Positions 1 through 13,974 of a DNA stretch of 64,000 nt are shown piece after piece (position 1 is the stretch's first letter; each line of letters starts with the position of its first letter). The position numbers and the translations under genes are program-made. The notes below the pieces were generated by a model. It made no database searches. It worked only from the letters and a program-made list of their open reading frames with translations, and was not told where the DNA came from. Source of the DNA: Chaetorhynchus papuensis (Eukaryota; Chordata; Aves; Passeriformes; Rhipiduridae); NCBI GenBank assembly GCA_013396525.1, contig VWYX01000409.1, forward strand, positions 434,001 through 498,000, read 5' to 3'.

Positions 1-931
1 AGGAAACTTTGAGATATGTTCTGGAAAGAAGCTGAAGGCACCAGCTTCTTTGGTTTTGCTTTCAAAATAGAAGTCAGTATGACTCTGATTAAGTTATTTT
101 CCAAGTTCAGTGGGGAAAATGATTCCCTGAATTAAAGACGTTTAGTGGAGACACTCTGTAAATGCATAGGAGGCAGTGACTTCACTTACTCAACTGTTTC
201 TGTTTATGACTTCCTTCATCCTGGCTTTCATTCAAAGTGCTTGATTCCCGTGGCAGAGGGGAATGGACAAGATGCTCTCCTTACATCCCCTCATCCCCTA
301 CCTTTCTTGGACCCCAAACCAAATAATGTTCACAAACTTGCAGTGCCTGCTGTGAAGGTGGAGTTCTGCCATCCTGAAATACGTGACTGAACCTCATCTC
401 CATTGTCAGAGCACCCACTCCCCAGAGGTACAAATGGTGTAAGGGCCGTGTCAGAGAAGGTCAGATTTTCCAGTAGTATCTGTTGCTGGCTGAGCAAAAA
501 GTACCACATAAACATATTTTCCTTTGACACGTCTGCTTTGTATTCCAATAAGATTTTTGACATGAGGGAATATATAGGGACATTAAGTTGAGAAACCATC
601 CATATACTCTCAAACTTTTTATTATGTTTTTTTCTTTGTCGTGCTTTGTTGGATCATGCCTTAAAGGAACAGAAGTTTTCCCCAGATCATAGGGTAGTGT
701 ACGCTATTTAATAATATCTTTGAACTGAGTTTCCCATAGCTGACATAATAAACTTTCTAGACGGATTCCACTACTTTTGTTCTAAAATTATTGCTTGATA
801 CTTCAGAATCTCCTCAGGTAACTTCTACAATACATTCCTCTGTTCTGCATGACTTCTACATATTCCACCTTGAGGATCTCTTGCTCCACATCCAGTCACA
901 GGAGATGCCTTTACAAGCATAAGATACGGGG

Positions 932-1080
932 TATAAAAAGCCAATATATAAATATAAATTTATAATATATATAATTTTTATATATTAAATATATATGATT
1001 ATAAATATAAATATTAAATATATAGGTATTAAATATTAATGTGTATATATAGAAAAATACAATTTATAATATAAAAAGCC
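932..1080. repeat. AT-rich block bounded by 11-bp direct repeats
   Basis: TATAAAAAGCC occurs at 932-942 and again at 1070-1080. Between them lie 127 bp that are almost entirely A and T, made of ATATAAATAT-type units. This may be an expanded AT satellite or slippage product. No element is recognised inside. Confidence 0.8.
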
Positions 1081-3835
1081 TCTGAATCCAAGGCATTTTG
1101 CATTCTGATTATTGTACCTCCTCATTACCAAAAGCCTTAATTCATGGGGAAAAAATTTCTCCAGAAGTCATTAGTTAATTCTGGAACCGTGTGATTCATT
1201 GCTGTCCTAATTTTCCTGGCATTTAGTAAACAACATGAAAAAAGCTGCTGATCCCGTTGGATGACAGCATGATAATTCATAAACTTCCTGTTTAGTCGAA
1301 CTTTTCACTTTCTCAGACAAACCTATGCTTGTTTTTGTGCTCGGTCCTTCAGGAATTAATTATTCTTTTACTGGTACATTACCTACCAACTCAAAAAACC
1401 CTAAACATAATTTGATGCCAGTGAGGAATATTGCCCTTTATATATTTGTCAAGGGTATCTTTAAGCCTAATAACCGTGATCAGGAATGTACGATAAAATG
1501 TATGAGAAGAAACAAATCTGGAGGACTACTGAAAGAATAATTATACACTGTATGAGTAGATGTCTTTCTGTCAGATTTATGTAATGTTGTTTGTGAAAGC
1601 TGTGCATGAATCCATGCAATTTTTCCCTTTTATGATTGGGAAGAGGCACAAGAGGATTGTGGATTTGCCCCAACGGTGAAACAAGGGATGCCTCCATCGG
1701 AGAAATTCTTTGTTAGTGTAAGGTTAATTTAGGTGGTGCTGTGCCAATCTTTCCGAGTCCTGTAGGTGGAGAGGGGGTGTGATTAACAGTCTAGGAGAAG
1801 CCACCTCAAGTCAGTTTCTAGATTCACAGAGGGAAAAAGCTTGTGCACACAAATGTACATAAAACCTTCCCATGGGCTGGATTATGTTAATCATCCACAC
1901 ACACAAACACAACAGGTTTTTCGGTTTAAATCCTATTTCTGTCAAGGAACAAAAAAACCAAAGGGTTTATAAAACTTGTTTATTTTGATCTATTACTGAA
2001 GACTGAAATCTCACCACTACCACCCAAATAGGTGGAAATGTAGCACTGCCAGAGCATCCCAATCTCAAAAGACAGATCCATTCAGTTTGATGGCACGTAT
2101 CAGAGTGATTCAGGCTCAGCTGACTCACTTGGATGATGACTGTACCAGAATGTTCAAAGCTTTATATAGCAACGCCTAAAAACATCTCCAGAAGTTGTTG
2201 TGTACAGCGCAGACACGATGCTGCTCCCAGGCAGCTGCACTGGGGTGATCAGGAGTTTATTTGTCAGGGTGACCACGAAGTGAATGCACACATTTATATA
2301 GGAATGAAATTCTTGCCTTATTGTAATCCACTTTGCTTTTATTGGGTTTGTCTCTGGTATGAAATGAAGATTTCCTTAAGGAAATCTGTGGAGCTAACTT
2401 TAGAAGAGGAGTTTACAGTGGCGTGAGGAAGGGTTTGAGGATCTAATCATTTTGAAAACTGTTGTTACTTAAAGTGTGAATATTTCTATTTAATAGCATA
2501 AATGACAACTATCTTAGCTAAAAAAATTACATTACTTCCTTTTTTTTCCTATTTTTACCTTAAAGTCTCTGTTAAGAAGAAAACCCCAACCCTACTAGAG
2601 TGACTATTTCATTATAGGCAGCTTAAATGCAGAAACTAACTGGACAGACCTTGTAGTCCTTATAGCTTTTCCTATCAAAAAATGTTCAACATTACCAGTT
2701 CTTTCCTTGTGGTTTTATTTTCCTTTCACATAATCTGATTAACTAATTGGCAGGCTGAGATACTGACAAAGAAAGAAACAACAAAGCAAGGAAAAGCTAT
2801 AGAATATGTGAGGGGCAAAGGAGATAAGGGTAGACTTACACTTTAAATGTAGTTGTGTGTGCTTACTTGCATTGGGCTCTGATAATAAAAATGATCGTTG
2901 TCTAATGTTAAAAGTGGTTTCCTATGACAGCAAGCTAAAAGCCAGTTCATTTATATACTGCTTTATAGCTGTAGCAGTAATGTAAAGCCTCATTTGTGGC
3001 TGATTTATTCAAACAGTGTAGGAAAATTAGAACTTTCTAAGTTTTATTTCTTCTTTCTGCCACCAGTCTCCTATTGGCTTATCCAATGTCTGGATTTTTC
3101 AGAAGGCCAAACAATTTGAGGTTCAAACAACAGTTCCTTAGATTATTTTTTCTTCCATTAGACATTCAAGTAAATCTTCATCAGCCATCTTTCAAGAACT
3201 GCCATCTCTTGATTTTATGCTGATTTCTTTCATTACCATTATTTTTACATTATACTTGTTTCTCAGCTTGTTTCCTAGATGGTGTGTTAAAAAATTATGA
3301 TAAACCTACATTGGGCCATGGGGAAATCACAGACTTATTTTCCAAGCCACTTTTCCAAAATCTCATAAACATGACTGTCTTGGTTAGAGCTGTTACCCAG
3401 GTGAAACATCCACAGCTGAGTAATAGCTGGAAAACCTTCCCTGGCATCTGCAACCAGCTGGTAGACCAAACTGTTGGATTTTTTTATATCAAAGTATACC
3501 TATTTTAGACAGGACTTGGAGTTTTTTAAGTTCTACAATGATATTTTCGTGAGGCTTAGTAGTCCACAGTGCCCATTTTAGGGGTTACGCAGTATTTGTT
3601 CCTTTTCTGGAGCAATATTTAATTAGGGTTTCATCCCACTAGTCAGGCTTGGTGGTGCAATTAGTGCTGTGAATTCTCAAAGCTCACAGATTTAAGATCA
3701 ACAGAGGAGATGGTAGCATCTGTTCTAACTCAAAGAGCTCTTTGGGTTTTAGGTCTGACAGATATAGAGCCAGGAAAAACGTTTTTATAATATAATCTGA
3801 AAAAAAAAGGAAAAATTAAACCCCTCCCTTCAACA

Positions 3836-3859
3836 CCCCCCCCCCCCAAAAAAAAAAAA
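3836..3859 (+). repeat. Homopolymer pair C12-A12
   Basis: Twelve C (3836-3847) are followed directly by twelve A (3848-3859). Exact lengths in such runs are unreliable in assemblies. Confidence 0.85.
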
Positions 3860-6800
3860 CCAACCCAAAACAAACCCAACCTCAAAGCAGTTTCATACCT
3901 TATTGGCTGGATTCCTACAGATTTCTAAGAATGTCCCCATAGAATTAGAATAATGGCAAGCAGTGCATGTTCATGTGCATGGGGATCACAGACCAGAACC
4001 ACACCAGCTCCAAGCAAGAGGCTGTATGTACAAACCTCGTATGAAAATAATATTTTTTTCTTCTTTTTTTCTTTTTTTAAATTTAAAGCTAGGAATTTTT
4101 CACACGAGATATCTTCCTCAGCGTTTCAGAGGCAATAAGGCAACAGGGCAGTAAGTAGCAGCAGAATGTGGTTTGTGGAAGGAGGTAATTTTTCATGCAG
4201 TGTGAAACTAAATATGAAACTGCATTATCACTACATGCTAAAAAATGGAAATGGAAATACCCTGATGTCTGTTGTGAGCAGACCAAAATCAAGCCCGAGT
4301 GCTTCTGTGTGGAATTTCCAGTTCTCAGATACTTTTAAAAGATGTTTTATAGTTGTAATATCAATCCAAGAGTAATCCTCAAGGCAGCATGCACATCACT
4401 GATGCAGTCTAACCACCAAAACAAATTTTGGAAACATGACCCACATGAGGCTAGCTACCTCCACTGCCATGAAAAGTACTTGTGCTCTGCAATTCTTACC
4501 TTTTACAAACTAAAGCAGAGACCTGGGCCATTTATAAAATGGCAATTTTCTCTGCCTAACAGCCACTATGATGTAAAATGAAGACTGTCGTCATTATTAC
4601 ACATTATTTGGTCATATTATTCATGAAATGAGGCTGTTGCATTCTGGAACAAATAAAGATAGATTTCATAATCTGAATAGCGTGCCAAGTAAATGAATAT
4701 CGTAAATGAGACATAGATTCAACTACGGGCATGCTGAATACATGAAAGAAAATATCATAATCTCATATATTAGGAAGCTGCTCTTTGTGTCTGGGACAAA
4801 TATTTCTAGTGCTAACGCATCCATCCAGCTGTCAGCTCGCAGTAATGAAGTAGGCAACTTAAAAAGTACACAATGATTTCCAGCCTTGATGGATTATCAC
4901 TTAACCCAGAATGCAGCGCTGTGCAGATAAGTATCACAATTAGTTGATGGTCTGATAAAGATTCCATTATATAGCTGAGCTCCGGAGAGGCTCCAGCAAT
5001 GCGTCAGGAATTCAAACGTTCCCAACCTAAGCTCTGCTCACACTGGGGGGTTTTTTTTTGGTTGGTTTTTTTTCACTACTGCGTGTGAATTATGCAGTCT
5101 GACAGTCTCTATTGTAAACTGGCAGAGCAAGAGGTTTTCCAAGTTGAGTCCTTTCTGCTGGAAGCATTTTTTACTGCCTGCCAAGAGCAGCCTTGTCTGT
5201 GAGTTCAGCCTCAGACCTCCCCTCAGGTGCCACAGGCTGCAAGGTGTCGGCTCTCCTCCTGCTCAGCCTCCACGTGCAAATAGCAAGGAAAGCACAGGCG
5301 TTTCCAAAGAAGTCCCTGGGAAGGAGGACTGAACTCGTCAGTGTCACCACCTCTGTGTAAAGTGTTACAGCAGAGTCAGTGTGTACTGATATCACACTAA
5401 CCATTTTCATCTGACCTCTAGTCGGGTGGTGACCTCAGGGTAGTGATTTTCAACATTCAGGTGCAAACAGGATATGAAAACTATATTATTCATACTATCT
5501 TCCTACTCTATTCAGGCTTAAATAGTGATTTTCACAATAATAATTTTTTAAGAAGTCGGCTTTTGTACCTCCTGCTTTAAAAGCCAGAATTCTACTGATT
5601 AGAAGAGATTTGGGGGATCTAGTATTTACATCTCTACAAGCAGTTTGGCTTGTAAATTGGTTGAATGAGTTTATCCCATCAGGTAGTTCTGAAGTGGATC
5701 TATCTGGATTTTCCAGTCCAGCGAGAGACAGGCTATTTTTAGTGTATTGTCTGTGCTGCCCCTTGAGCTTGACAATGCCCTGTAAATATGCAAAGCATTT
5801 CCTCCACAGAAAAACAGGCTATACTTTCCTTTCTTCCAAGTAAAACCTTACATGTAGATAAACTCGCTAATTTTCAGTGGGGCTGTATGTAGTTTGGTTC
5901 ATTATTCACAGATAAAATCTGTGATCTGCTCAGTCCAGAGGGACCTGCTGGGTCAGTTAGCCTAAATTCTGGTATAGTTTCCACTCTCATAGGTTTGTAA
6001 TGAGACACAGAAACCTTCATTTTATTGAAGAGCATCCACCAGAACATACGTAGACTTAATTTCGGACCTGAGGAAATGGAGAATCCACAATTCCCCTTGG
6101 TGTTCCTCTTCAGCACTTGGTTATCCTCACTGTTGCAAACTTGAACCTTGCTTCTCAGTTAAATTTCTTTGAGGTTAACAACCATAGATTGATTCTTGAA
6201 GGCTTCACATTCCATATGCAATTTCTTCTCAAAAGTGAATATTTATTGTAAAGAAGACTCTGTAAATATGCTTTGAAATTTATTCTTGAATTTCATTCGA
6301 AGGAATTGAATCTATGATCTCTAGGATCTTATTAAGACTTTGATTTGGTTTGTTTTAAAGGTGTTGTCAAGCATATCTTCACTGATGAGTTTTAAGGGAA
6401 ATAGATTGCATTTCTTACAGCAGGGAGGAAGATTAAGCAAATGGTTTCTGTTGAATGTCCTTCGCTGTTGCTGTATTTATATGGGATCACAAGGCTTAGT
6501 TTTACTTTATTTAGAGAGGTGTCTATGGTATTTTAAAGGCACTACCAGCAAAAACCGTTATCTTTTCCTTTTGTATTTATTACTGGGTGAGGCAGATTTT
6601 GGCAAGTTCTGTGCTGTCAGGGTGTTGATGAAGTGCTTCAGTGTTAAAAACAAAAGTATACAACTAAATATTGTTATAGCTAACAACAAGGACATCTGAA
6701 GCAACTGTTCCAGAGCCATGTGGGATGTTAAAAAAAAAACCACTGAAGTGGTGCCAAGTTCTAAAAATGAGGAAAGGAAAGAAAAAAGAGAGAAAAATGC

Positions 6801-7238
6801 TTATAGTTTCAAATGTATTGCTAGCACCTTTAATAAAAAATGCACGTCTTTCTCACTAACCAGTGAACTAAAGTCATCAACTGTGCCTTTGAAGCTGAAA
6901 AGATTACTCTCTCTGCCCTTCTTTTCTCTGACATTCCACTTGAAACACAGTTAATAACTTCCAGTGTGAGCCTCACAAAATGCAGAATTGATACTAATTA
7001 TATTAAGTTTTTTGGATGAAAGATGACCTTGGTGAAACTTGAAGCTATAGCATTGCCCAGAACAAAAAAAACCAAAAGCAAAATCTACAGAGAGTGACTT
7101 TGGAGATTATTTAACCCGACCTATTAATTTTTGCTTGTGAAGTTATTCAGACCGTGAATACAAAAAAGGGTATTCTTAAGGTAATTTTTTCTTAGCATTT
7201 TTCAGAGCATTGAAATAATTTGCTGCATCATGCCCCTC

Positions 7239-7259
7239 TTTTTTTTTTTTTTTTTTTTT
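7239..7259 (+). repeat. Poly(T) run, 21 bp
   Basis: This is an uninterrupted run of 21 T in the intron, after CATGCCCC. A (GT)7 tract lies nearby at 7350-7363. Confidence 0.95.
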
Positions 7260-7544
7260 CTGTGCTAGTCATTTGGGATGTCTCTTCTGTGTGGGATTCA
7301 GCGAGGGCACTGTGGAGAAAAGGGGGTGCCACAGTACTTGGAGGGGCTGGTGTGTGTGTGTGTAACAGCAGTCTGCAAAGCCAAACAGGTGAACAAAAAT
7401 CAAATATCAGTGTTTTAAAAGATTAGCTTCAAACACACCTTTAAAGCAAAGAAGTGGAAGGGAAGTCTGGTTTGAAGTCCACGGTCTCGTAATCACAGCT
7501 GAGTTCATTTTTTTCTTTGCTCCAAAATGGAGAAAAAGAGAGAA

Positions 7545-7865
7545 TTACAAACTCATCTACTCTGAGAAATACAGGGTGGAAAACCTTATTCAATAACACT
7601 TGACTCACTGTTTGGCTGACTATAAAAGACTGAACAGGGAAGCAGAACTGGAATTGACTGAAAAAATGAAATTCAGAACCAACACAAGGAAGTACTTTTC
7701 ACTCAGAAAGAAATACAATTTTTCAATAGCCTACTGAGCCAAGTTTGGAATTGGAGGCACTGGGGTCATTAAAGAAGAAGGGAGATACAATTCTGGAAGA
7801 ACTGTGTTAACCGGGATGACTTGCAATGGGCTGAATGGCCTTTTCCTTTTCCCCAAATTTATGTT
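7545..7865 (+). mobile_element. Ancient CR1/L3-like LINE 3' fragment
   Basis: The segment AGAACCAACACAAGGAAGTA, followed by CTTTTCACTCAGAAAGAAAT, a stretch resembling 'aatagcttaccaag', then TTCTGGAAGAACTG and GGGCTGAATGGCC, follows the order of the old L3/CR1 3' end shared by amniotes. It is strongly decayed, without a usable reading frame. The match is by recognition only. Confidence 0.6.
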
Positions 7866-8397
7866 CTTTTTGAAAAACTTTGATTACAAGTCATCCTGCT
7901 GTGATTTAGATAGCATGAATTTGAAAAGAATGTATCAAATCTCTTCTATCAAGATGCTTGGGTTTCTTTCCTGACTGAATTCTTGCAAGCCTGTAATAGA
8001 AAACCATCAGTCAAGGGAAAGCAGTATCAGGAGTAGCAATTTACCTTAATGTACAATTTCCTTTTCCAGCATAAAGGGTAAGAGACAAGGATCCCAGACA
8101 ACAAAGGCCAGAATATAAATCTTTATGGGAATATGTCAAAAAAAAAAGAAAAAAAAATAAAAAGGAAAAAAAAAATCCCCAGGACTGACAGTTTGAGGAA
8201 GACATTCTGTTTCTTTTATATGATTCTTTTCTTGTGGCTAACAAGTCTCTACTGTACACACATCAGGTCATGAAGTGCATTCAGCACCCAACAGAGAAGA
8301 GACAAGTTTTCATTTTAATGAATTCAAAGTGCCATAATGGACTTTAGCATTGACTTTGGACCAGGTCCCTGGACATACTCGACAGAAGCTGGCTTTT

Positions 8398-8425
8398 AAA
8401 ACTATATTAATAAAACTATATTAAT
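8398..8425 (+). repeat. 14-bp perfect tandem duplication
   Basis: AAAACTATATTAAT occurs twice in direct succession with no mismatch (8398-8411 and 8412-8425). It is a simple recent slippage event. Confidence 0.85.
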
Positions 8426-9479
8426 TTGTTAGAGGATGGGAATATAATAGAAAATGAATATGTAAAACCTTTCATCTTTTTTTTTTCTCTTTTTTTGTTT
8501 TTGGGGGGTTTAGTCTTCTGTACAGAGGAACATTCCTGATGTTTAGGTTTGAGTTTCACTCACTTACTGTATCCAGTGCAGGAATCCACTCTGTTACTGG
8601 GCTGAACTGCAAATATTGGGCACACTTTGAGATTCTTTGGCACAGTTACTGCCATCAATCCTGAACTCATTCATCCCCTACAAGGCAATTTTGTTAGTGT
8701 GAATGCTGGTTTGCTCTTGTGTGTGGGCATCCATATGGCAGACTGTCGTTGTGGGGTTTTGGGGTAAGCTGTGGGGTTTTGAAAACAATAGCAGCCCTGG
8801 GTTATTTAAGTTTTTAAGGGTTGCCTCATTCCAGAGCCCTCCAGTTCATCTCGGATGCATCTGTTGCCAATATTTCTGGAGTTAGTAACGCTAAGAAGAA
8901 ATTAGTCTTTTATTACACTCAGGTTGGCTTTCCTCCACCACAAGACCTTGTGCCAAGTAATTTGTTAGTGGTTTTGAAGACTCCCAGTCCCTATGGGACT
9001 TTGTTGTTGTTGTTGTTATTGTAGGTCCTTGTGTTATAGCATGACTGTGGGGAAGTGTGTTGATTGTTTTTGTCTGGTGGAAATCTTCACCTTTTTTTAC
9101 TTCCTGGTGCTTTTGAGTAGTATTCGCTAATTTTTACCAAATCATTTCTGTGGAAAAGTTTGCTTCAAATTGCAGATATGACACCCAGAGATATTAGTTT
9201 TGTTCTCCCATGCAGAATGTGCTTCTTTATATTTATTATGAAATGTGAGTGGATTATAGGATTTCTGCGCTATTCTAAATTCTACTCAACCAAATAAACA
9301 TTCAGGGGAATAATTCGTACACAACAGAAATTCACAGTAGTGTGGGCTTGCCTTCAACACTGTAATAAAATAGATGGCTTGTATGCAGTCTGAAACATCT
9401 TGCTCCTGTTACTTCTGCAGTGTTAATGGAGAAATTAAGAACATCAGGGAAGTTCAAGGGCAGGAAACTCTTTCTTCTG

Positions 9480-9496
9480 TTTTTTTTTTTTTTTTT
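9480..9496 (+). repeat. Poly(T) run, 17 bp
   Basis: This is an uninterrupted T run in the intron. A short (TTG)n tract lies at about 9001-9018 in the same neighbourhood. Confidence 0.95.
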
Positions 9497-10489
9497 AAAT
9501 AGGCAATGCTTGCATGCACTTGTATATAATAACAGAAAAAATAATGCTCATAATATGAACAGCACATGGGTCACTCTAAAACTCATTTTCAAGTGTGTCT
9601 GTTTTATTAAAAAAGTGATGAACTGTTAAGCTGTGTTCTGGAGACAGAACATAAGGAGCAGATTCAAGGGCTTTGGAAGTTAGTGCTGCTCAAATACATT
9701 CAGAGGGGTTTGTTTGTGGGTTTTTTTACTGTTTCCAATATGTTTGAGTTGTCTTGTGTTACAGGCTACTAAAACTTTTAGTTACTGTCCTGGTTTCTAG
9801 ACTGAGCAACTTTAAAAACCTACCATATTATACCATTTTGTGAAGAATTCTTTTAATCTGTGGTTGGTTGATACATACCAGCATTTGAGTTTAGTTGAGT
9901 ATTCAAACACAATCCTAAATTACAGTTTTTTCACTCAATGTCAATGAAATTAAACATACTCAACAGCTAGCATTTAAACAAAGATCATATAGAACAGTCT
10001 TAATTCCTTTTGGGGTCATCTGATTTAGGTTTTGTAGAATTGGACATACCTTAAACCCTTCTCTGTCTTTCACCAGCTACAGAATGATGCCAATTCTTGA
10101 TGCTTTCACAAACTTTAGTAGAGAACCCACGGTAAATTCTTAATGAGTATCTAAAGTCACAAGTGTCTAAAATTTAATAAATCTGTCACTGGCCAAATTG
10201 CTTCCTTCAGGAAGGCAATAGGAAAAACAAAGCTGGATAAAAGGAAGAAAATTAGTGGCTTCTTCTGTGCATAGTAACCTCTCCAATTTCCCTATTGCTG
10301 CCCATTTCAACCTCATATTTCTCTATCACACTTTTTCTTATTATCACTCACTTTTTATTTATCTCACTTTTATTCTTGATTACCTGATTTTTAAAAGGAA
10401 TTTACTTGGGGTAGTCTTGCAGATATGCCATATTTAAATTGCCCTCTTCATCCAGAGTCAGAATTGACATTAATTCATCAAATTGAGAA

Positions 10490-10870
10490 GCAGATAAGAA
10501 CTCTGGACTTGTCCAGTCTGGAGAAAAAGAGGCTGATCCTGAGGAGGGAAAGTGGAGGGGGAAGTGCTGATCTCTTCCTTGGCACCCAGTGACAGGAGCA
10601 GTTCAGAGCTGCACCTGGAGAGATTCAGACTGGACATTAGAAAAAATTTCTTTACCAAGAGAGTGGTCAAGCACTGAAACAGCCTTCCTGGAGAGAGGGG
10701 TGGTAATGCCCCATCCCTGTCAGTGTTTAGGAGGCTTTGGACAATGCCGTTAATAAAGATATTTGAATGTCAGGTCTGAAGCAGTCAGGCAGCTGAGCTG
10801 GATGATCCCTGTGGGTCCCTTTCACTGTGGTTTTTCTGTTCTTTTCTATTCTGTTCCATTGTATTCTATT
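10490..10870 (+). mobile_element. CR1 LINE fragment, 3' end (sense)
   Basis: The sequence contains the CR1 phrases CCAGTCTGGAGAAAAAGAGG, AGATTCAGACTGGACATTAG and GAGCTGGATGATCCCTGTGG. It ends in a short TTCTATTCTGTTCCATTGTA-type repetitive tail. It is 5'-truncated and diverged, with no intact reading frame. Confidence 0.88.
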
Positions 10871-13379
10871 CATCCCTAGCATTTATATCATGGCAGCCAC
10901 AGCAGATACCTGATGTTGCACTGGAACTCGCAAACCTCCAGTTGAGAGAGGTTCCTGAAAAGATCTAAGCTTTACGTTTAATATCACACGTGAAAATTTA
11001 GGTCATCTTCCCTGCCAAATAAATTATAATCAAAGGATTCAAGTTGTGGAATAATATAAATTTTTAAAAGGCACACAAACGTTCAGAAGAGTTACAGTCT
11101 AAGTTTCCCCATCTGTTGCTGGATCCCTTCACTATAAGGCTTTTTAATGCTTGAAAAAGCTATTTTAATTCTCTTTGTAAAGGTTTGAAGAGGGTCTTTT
11201 GTGCTGTGTTCAAAAGACCAGTGTTGGAAAAGGGCAGTTATTTTAGCCATATTGCAATATTAACAGTATGTTAAAAGGATGGCTTCTGGAAAGGGGAAAA
11301 AGGAAAATGGCAGTCAAATAATCTCAGAGTCTTGGTCAGTTGAGAGTTCCAAGAATCAGCTTCATTAGTCCTTAACATCAACCAAAACTTAACTTCAGAC
11401 ATCAGATCTAGGTCAAAAACTACTGTGGGTGAGTTACTTATTAGCAAACGTAGTAAATGGAATTTTCCAAATGGAATGGACACTTTTTCTGCCAAAAAAG
11501 CAGTTCTTTATTTAATTTGTAACGAACTGACCTACGTCAATAAATTTATTCTTTCCATCAGCATGTTGTATTTTAAGAGCTCAGTTTTATCTGCTGATTT
11601 TTCGTTAGCATTAATTAATGTCTTTGCATTGCCTGCATCTTAGTGAAAGAAAAATACAGATAAAACCACGGAAATAAAAATATGCAGTACTGAAAAAAGT
11701 GGGGTTTTAAGACTGCGAGGCGGTAAGTCCCACAAAACACACAGTGACCACTCACCATTGTGGGAATGTGAACTAATCCTGGCTGCATTCCACAGCTTTT
11801 CTTTCAGCAATCAAAAGGAAAATGATGTATCAGCAGCAGAGCTGTGCTGCATTGGCAGCACCACTCGTATACATAGCAGGGCAAGAGCATGGCAAAGAGT
11901 GGGACCTGCAATCCAGCAGGGTGTTATTTAGCCTGAACTTCACAGATGGCATAATTTTGTCAGGCCTGGACTGAAAATTAAGAACTTTTTGTCAGTTTTA
12001 GATGGCATTAAACGTACTTTATAATTACGTATTAATTGAATTAGCTTGTGGCGACATAGTCACGCAGTACATTCTTAACATTAACACTTTTCTAGGTGCC
12101 TTCCCATGACCCGATTTCTTGTCTTCTGGGCAAGGGACAGTAATCAGGCTGCAGGTACTGCCCTGATCCTGCAAACCCACCCACTTAGTGCTGTATGAGC
12201 AATCCCATGGAAATCAGGGAAGCTACATCTGTTTTTTAGTTCCAATGCATGTGTGTCTGTGGGAGATTAGGACCCTGTTTGACATTAGGGATAAACCCCA
12301 TTCTTTGAACTTTACTTAAGAAAGTTTATTTGGAAGGTTGTGTAGAAGGCACAGTGCTGTAATCATGCCAAAATATTCCATTAATTTGATTTTTTTTTTT
12401 CCCACTTACTCGTTGCATACTGAGACAAGTAGAACAAAAATGAGGGGTTTTGGTTTGTTCTTTTTTCTTGGCGCCCAGTCTGTGTTATTATAGATAAATA
12501 ATTTTCGTGATAAGCTTAAAGCATTTATATTGTTATGCACTTATCAAGCATTTACTCTATTTGCTCATTTTATGTAGCACTTCACAACTTTGATAAGGTG
12601 GGAATATTAAGATAAGACCCAATTTCTGTCTGAAGTGTCCGCAGAACCTGCTTCAAAGAAAGAAAAAGTAATGGGACTTCAAATTTTTTACTCATTTTCC
12701 AAATATATATCTGAACATCTGCAGTACCACAGCAGATAATGCTAAATATTGCTGCTGCTAGAGAGCAGTACTACAACTGTATTTTTAAGACAGAAATTTA
12801 AAACAAATTAGAACTATTTACTCATCTGCTGAACATTCCCCATTTCTATTTCACAGATTTTTTTTGTGTAGTGAGAGTATTTAGCAGAAAGGCATGTCCA
12901 CCTTGCATTTCATGTAGCATTTGAAATTACTCTTATGATTAAATTAGAAAAGGTTCATAATTTTCAGTGTCAAAGCATTTATAGAAGTCTACCAGAGATC
13001 ACGCATATTTTTCCTTCACATACTAAAGGGGATAATTCCCCCCTTATCCCTCCTGCCCAGCAGAGCTATTTTCACAAGCCACTTGTAAAATAACTCGAGG
13101 TATTTCAGGACTGTGAAGAGCACAGAAAATCTTCCATTTGATTCCTGAAGTGGTATTAATTATTTCGCTACTGGGAAACAAGCAATGGGGTCCTACGGTG
13201 TTGTTGGCGCTGTCACCTGCCCCCACAGCACTCTGGCGTTTCTCTGGAGAGAAAGAACGATTTTCAAGCAAGGAGAAGGGCAGAAACCCAAACAGAAATC
13301 GTTGCTTTGTCACTTCAGGAATCTGGGGTGCACCTTAAGTTGTGCACCTCAGGGTGTGCCTTACATACTTTGGGAATAC
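10871..13379. other. Intron sequence without recognised genes
   Basis: Unique-looking AT-rich sequence with no recognised repeat or exon. Confidence 0.7.
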
Positions 13380-13795
13380 CGCACCTCTGCTTTGGAAATG
13401 CTGCGTGGAGTTCTGGTTATCCAGCAGCAAAAAAAATGGGATGGAAAGGAGGGTTGGGGGGGAAAGGGGGAGAAGTAAGAAGGATGGCTGATCTTTGAAA
13501 ATGGTGTCTGTGCTAAGAGAGATTAAACACACTAGCACTCTTCACCTTGGAAAAGAGATAGCTGGAGAGAGAGGTGGCAGCAGTTAAATTAAATTAGAAA
13601 TGACATGAAAAAAGTGAGTGATGTGAATACAGTCACCAATGCAGAAAGTTTCTAGACTCTGGTGTCAAAAAATGGGTGAGTGAGCAAGGGAAACTTTATG
13701 TATTCCATTTTTCATTTGGTTTTAAATTAAATTGGACTAGATGGTGGTGTTTTCCCATCTAGTACAGGCATTCCTGTGTTCTCAGATTTGCCTGC
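13380..13795 (+). mobile_element. Ancient CR1/L3-like LINE 3' fragment
   Basis: TTTGGAAATGCTGCGTGGAG followed by TTCTGGTTATCCAGC corresponds to the 'LEYCVQFW' part of a CR1/L3 ORF2. GAGAGATTAAACACACTAGC, then CTTCACCTTGGAAAAGAGAT, corresponds to the 'LFSLEKRR' part. TTGGACTAGATGGTGGTG near 13732 is the usual 3' end phrase. Much of the middle has been lost or scrambled. It is older than the other CR1 copies in the window. Confidence 0.7.
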
Positions 13796-13974
13796 ACAGG
13801 AAAAAAAATTACAAATGTCCTATTTGTCATCATTCAAATGAAGAAAATCATAACCACATAAAATCATAGCTTTAATTAATATTAGAACCAATTAAATTCA
13901 TCAAAATGGGCCTTTCTAAATGTTGACTGACTGTAGACTATAAGGCTATTTTTTGTTGCAGTGTTCTGAAAAAT

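Larger units (their letters stand above)
1..7544. other. Intron sequence without recognised genes
   Basis: AT-rich unique-looking intron. Apart from the AT block near 1 kb, the C/A homopolymers near 3.84 kb and the poly(T) near 7.24 kb, I see nothing recognisable. ORFs of up to 119 codons show no family resemblance. Confidence 0.7.
7866..10489. other. Intron sequence without recognised genes
   Basis: It holds an A-rich stretch at about 8139-8176, the 14-bp duplication at 8398 and a poly(T) run at 9480. Nothing else was recognised. Confidence 0.7.
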
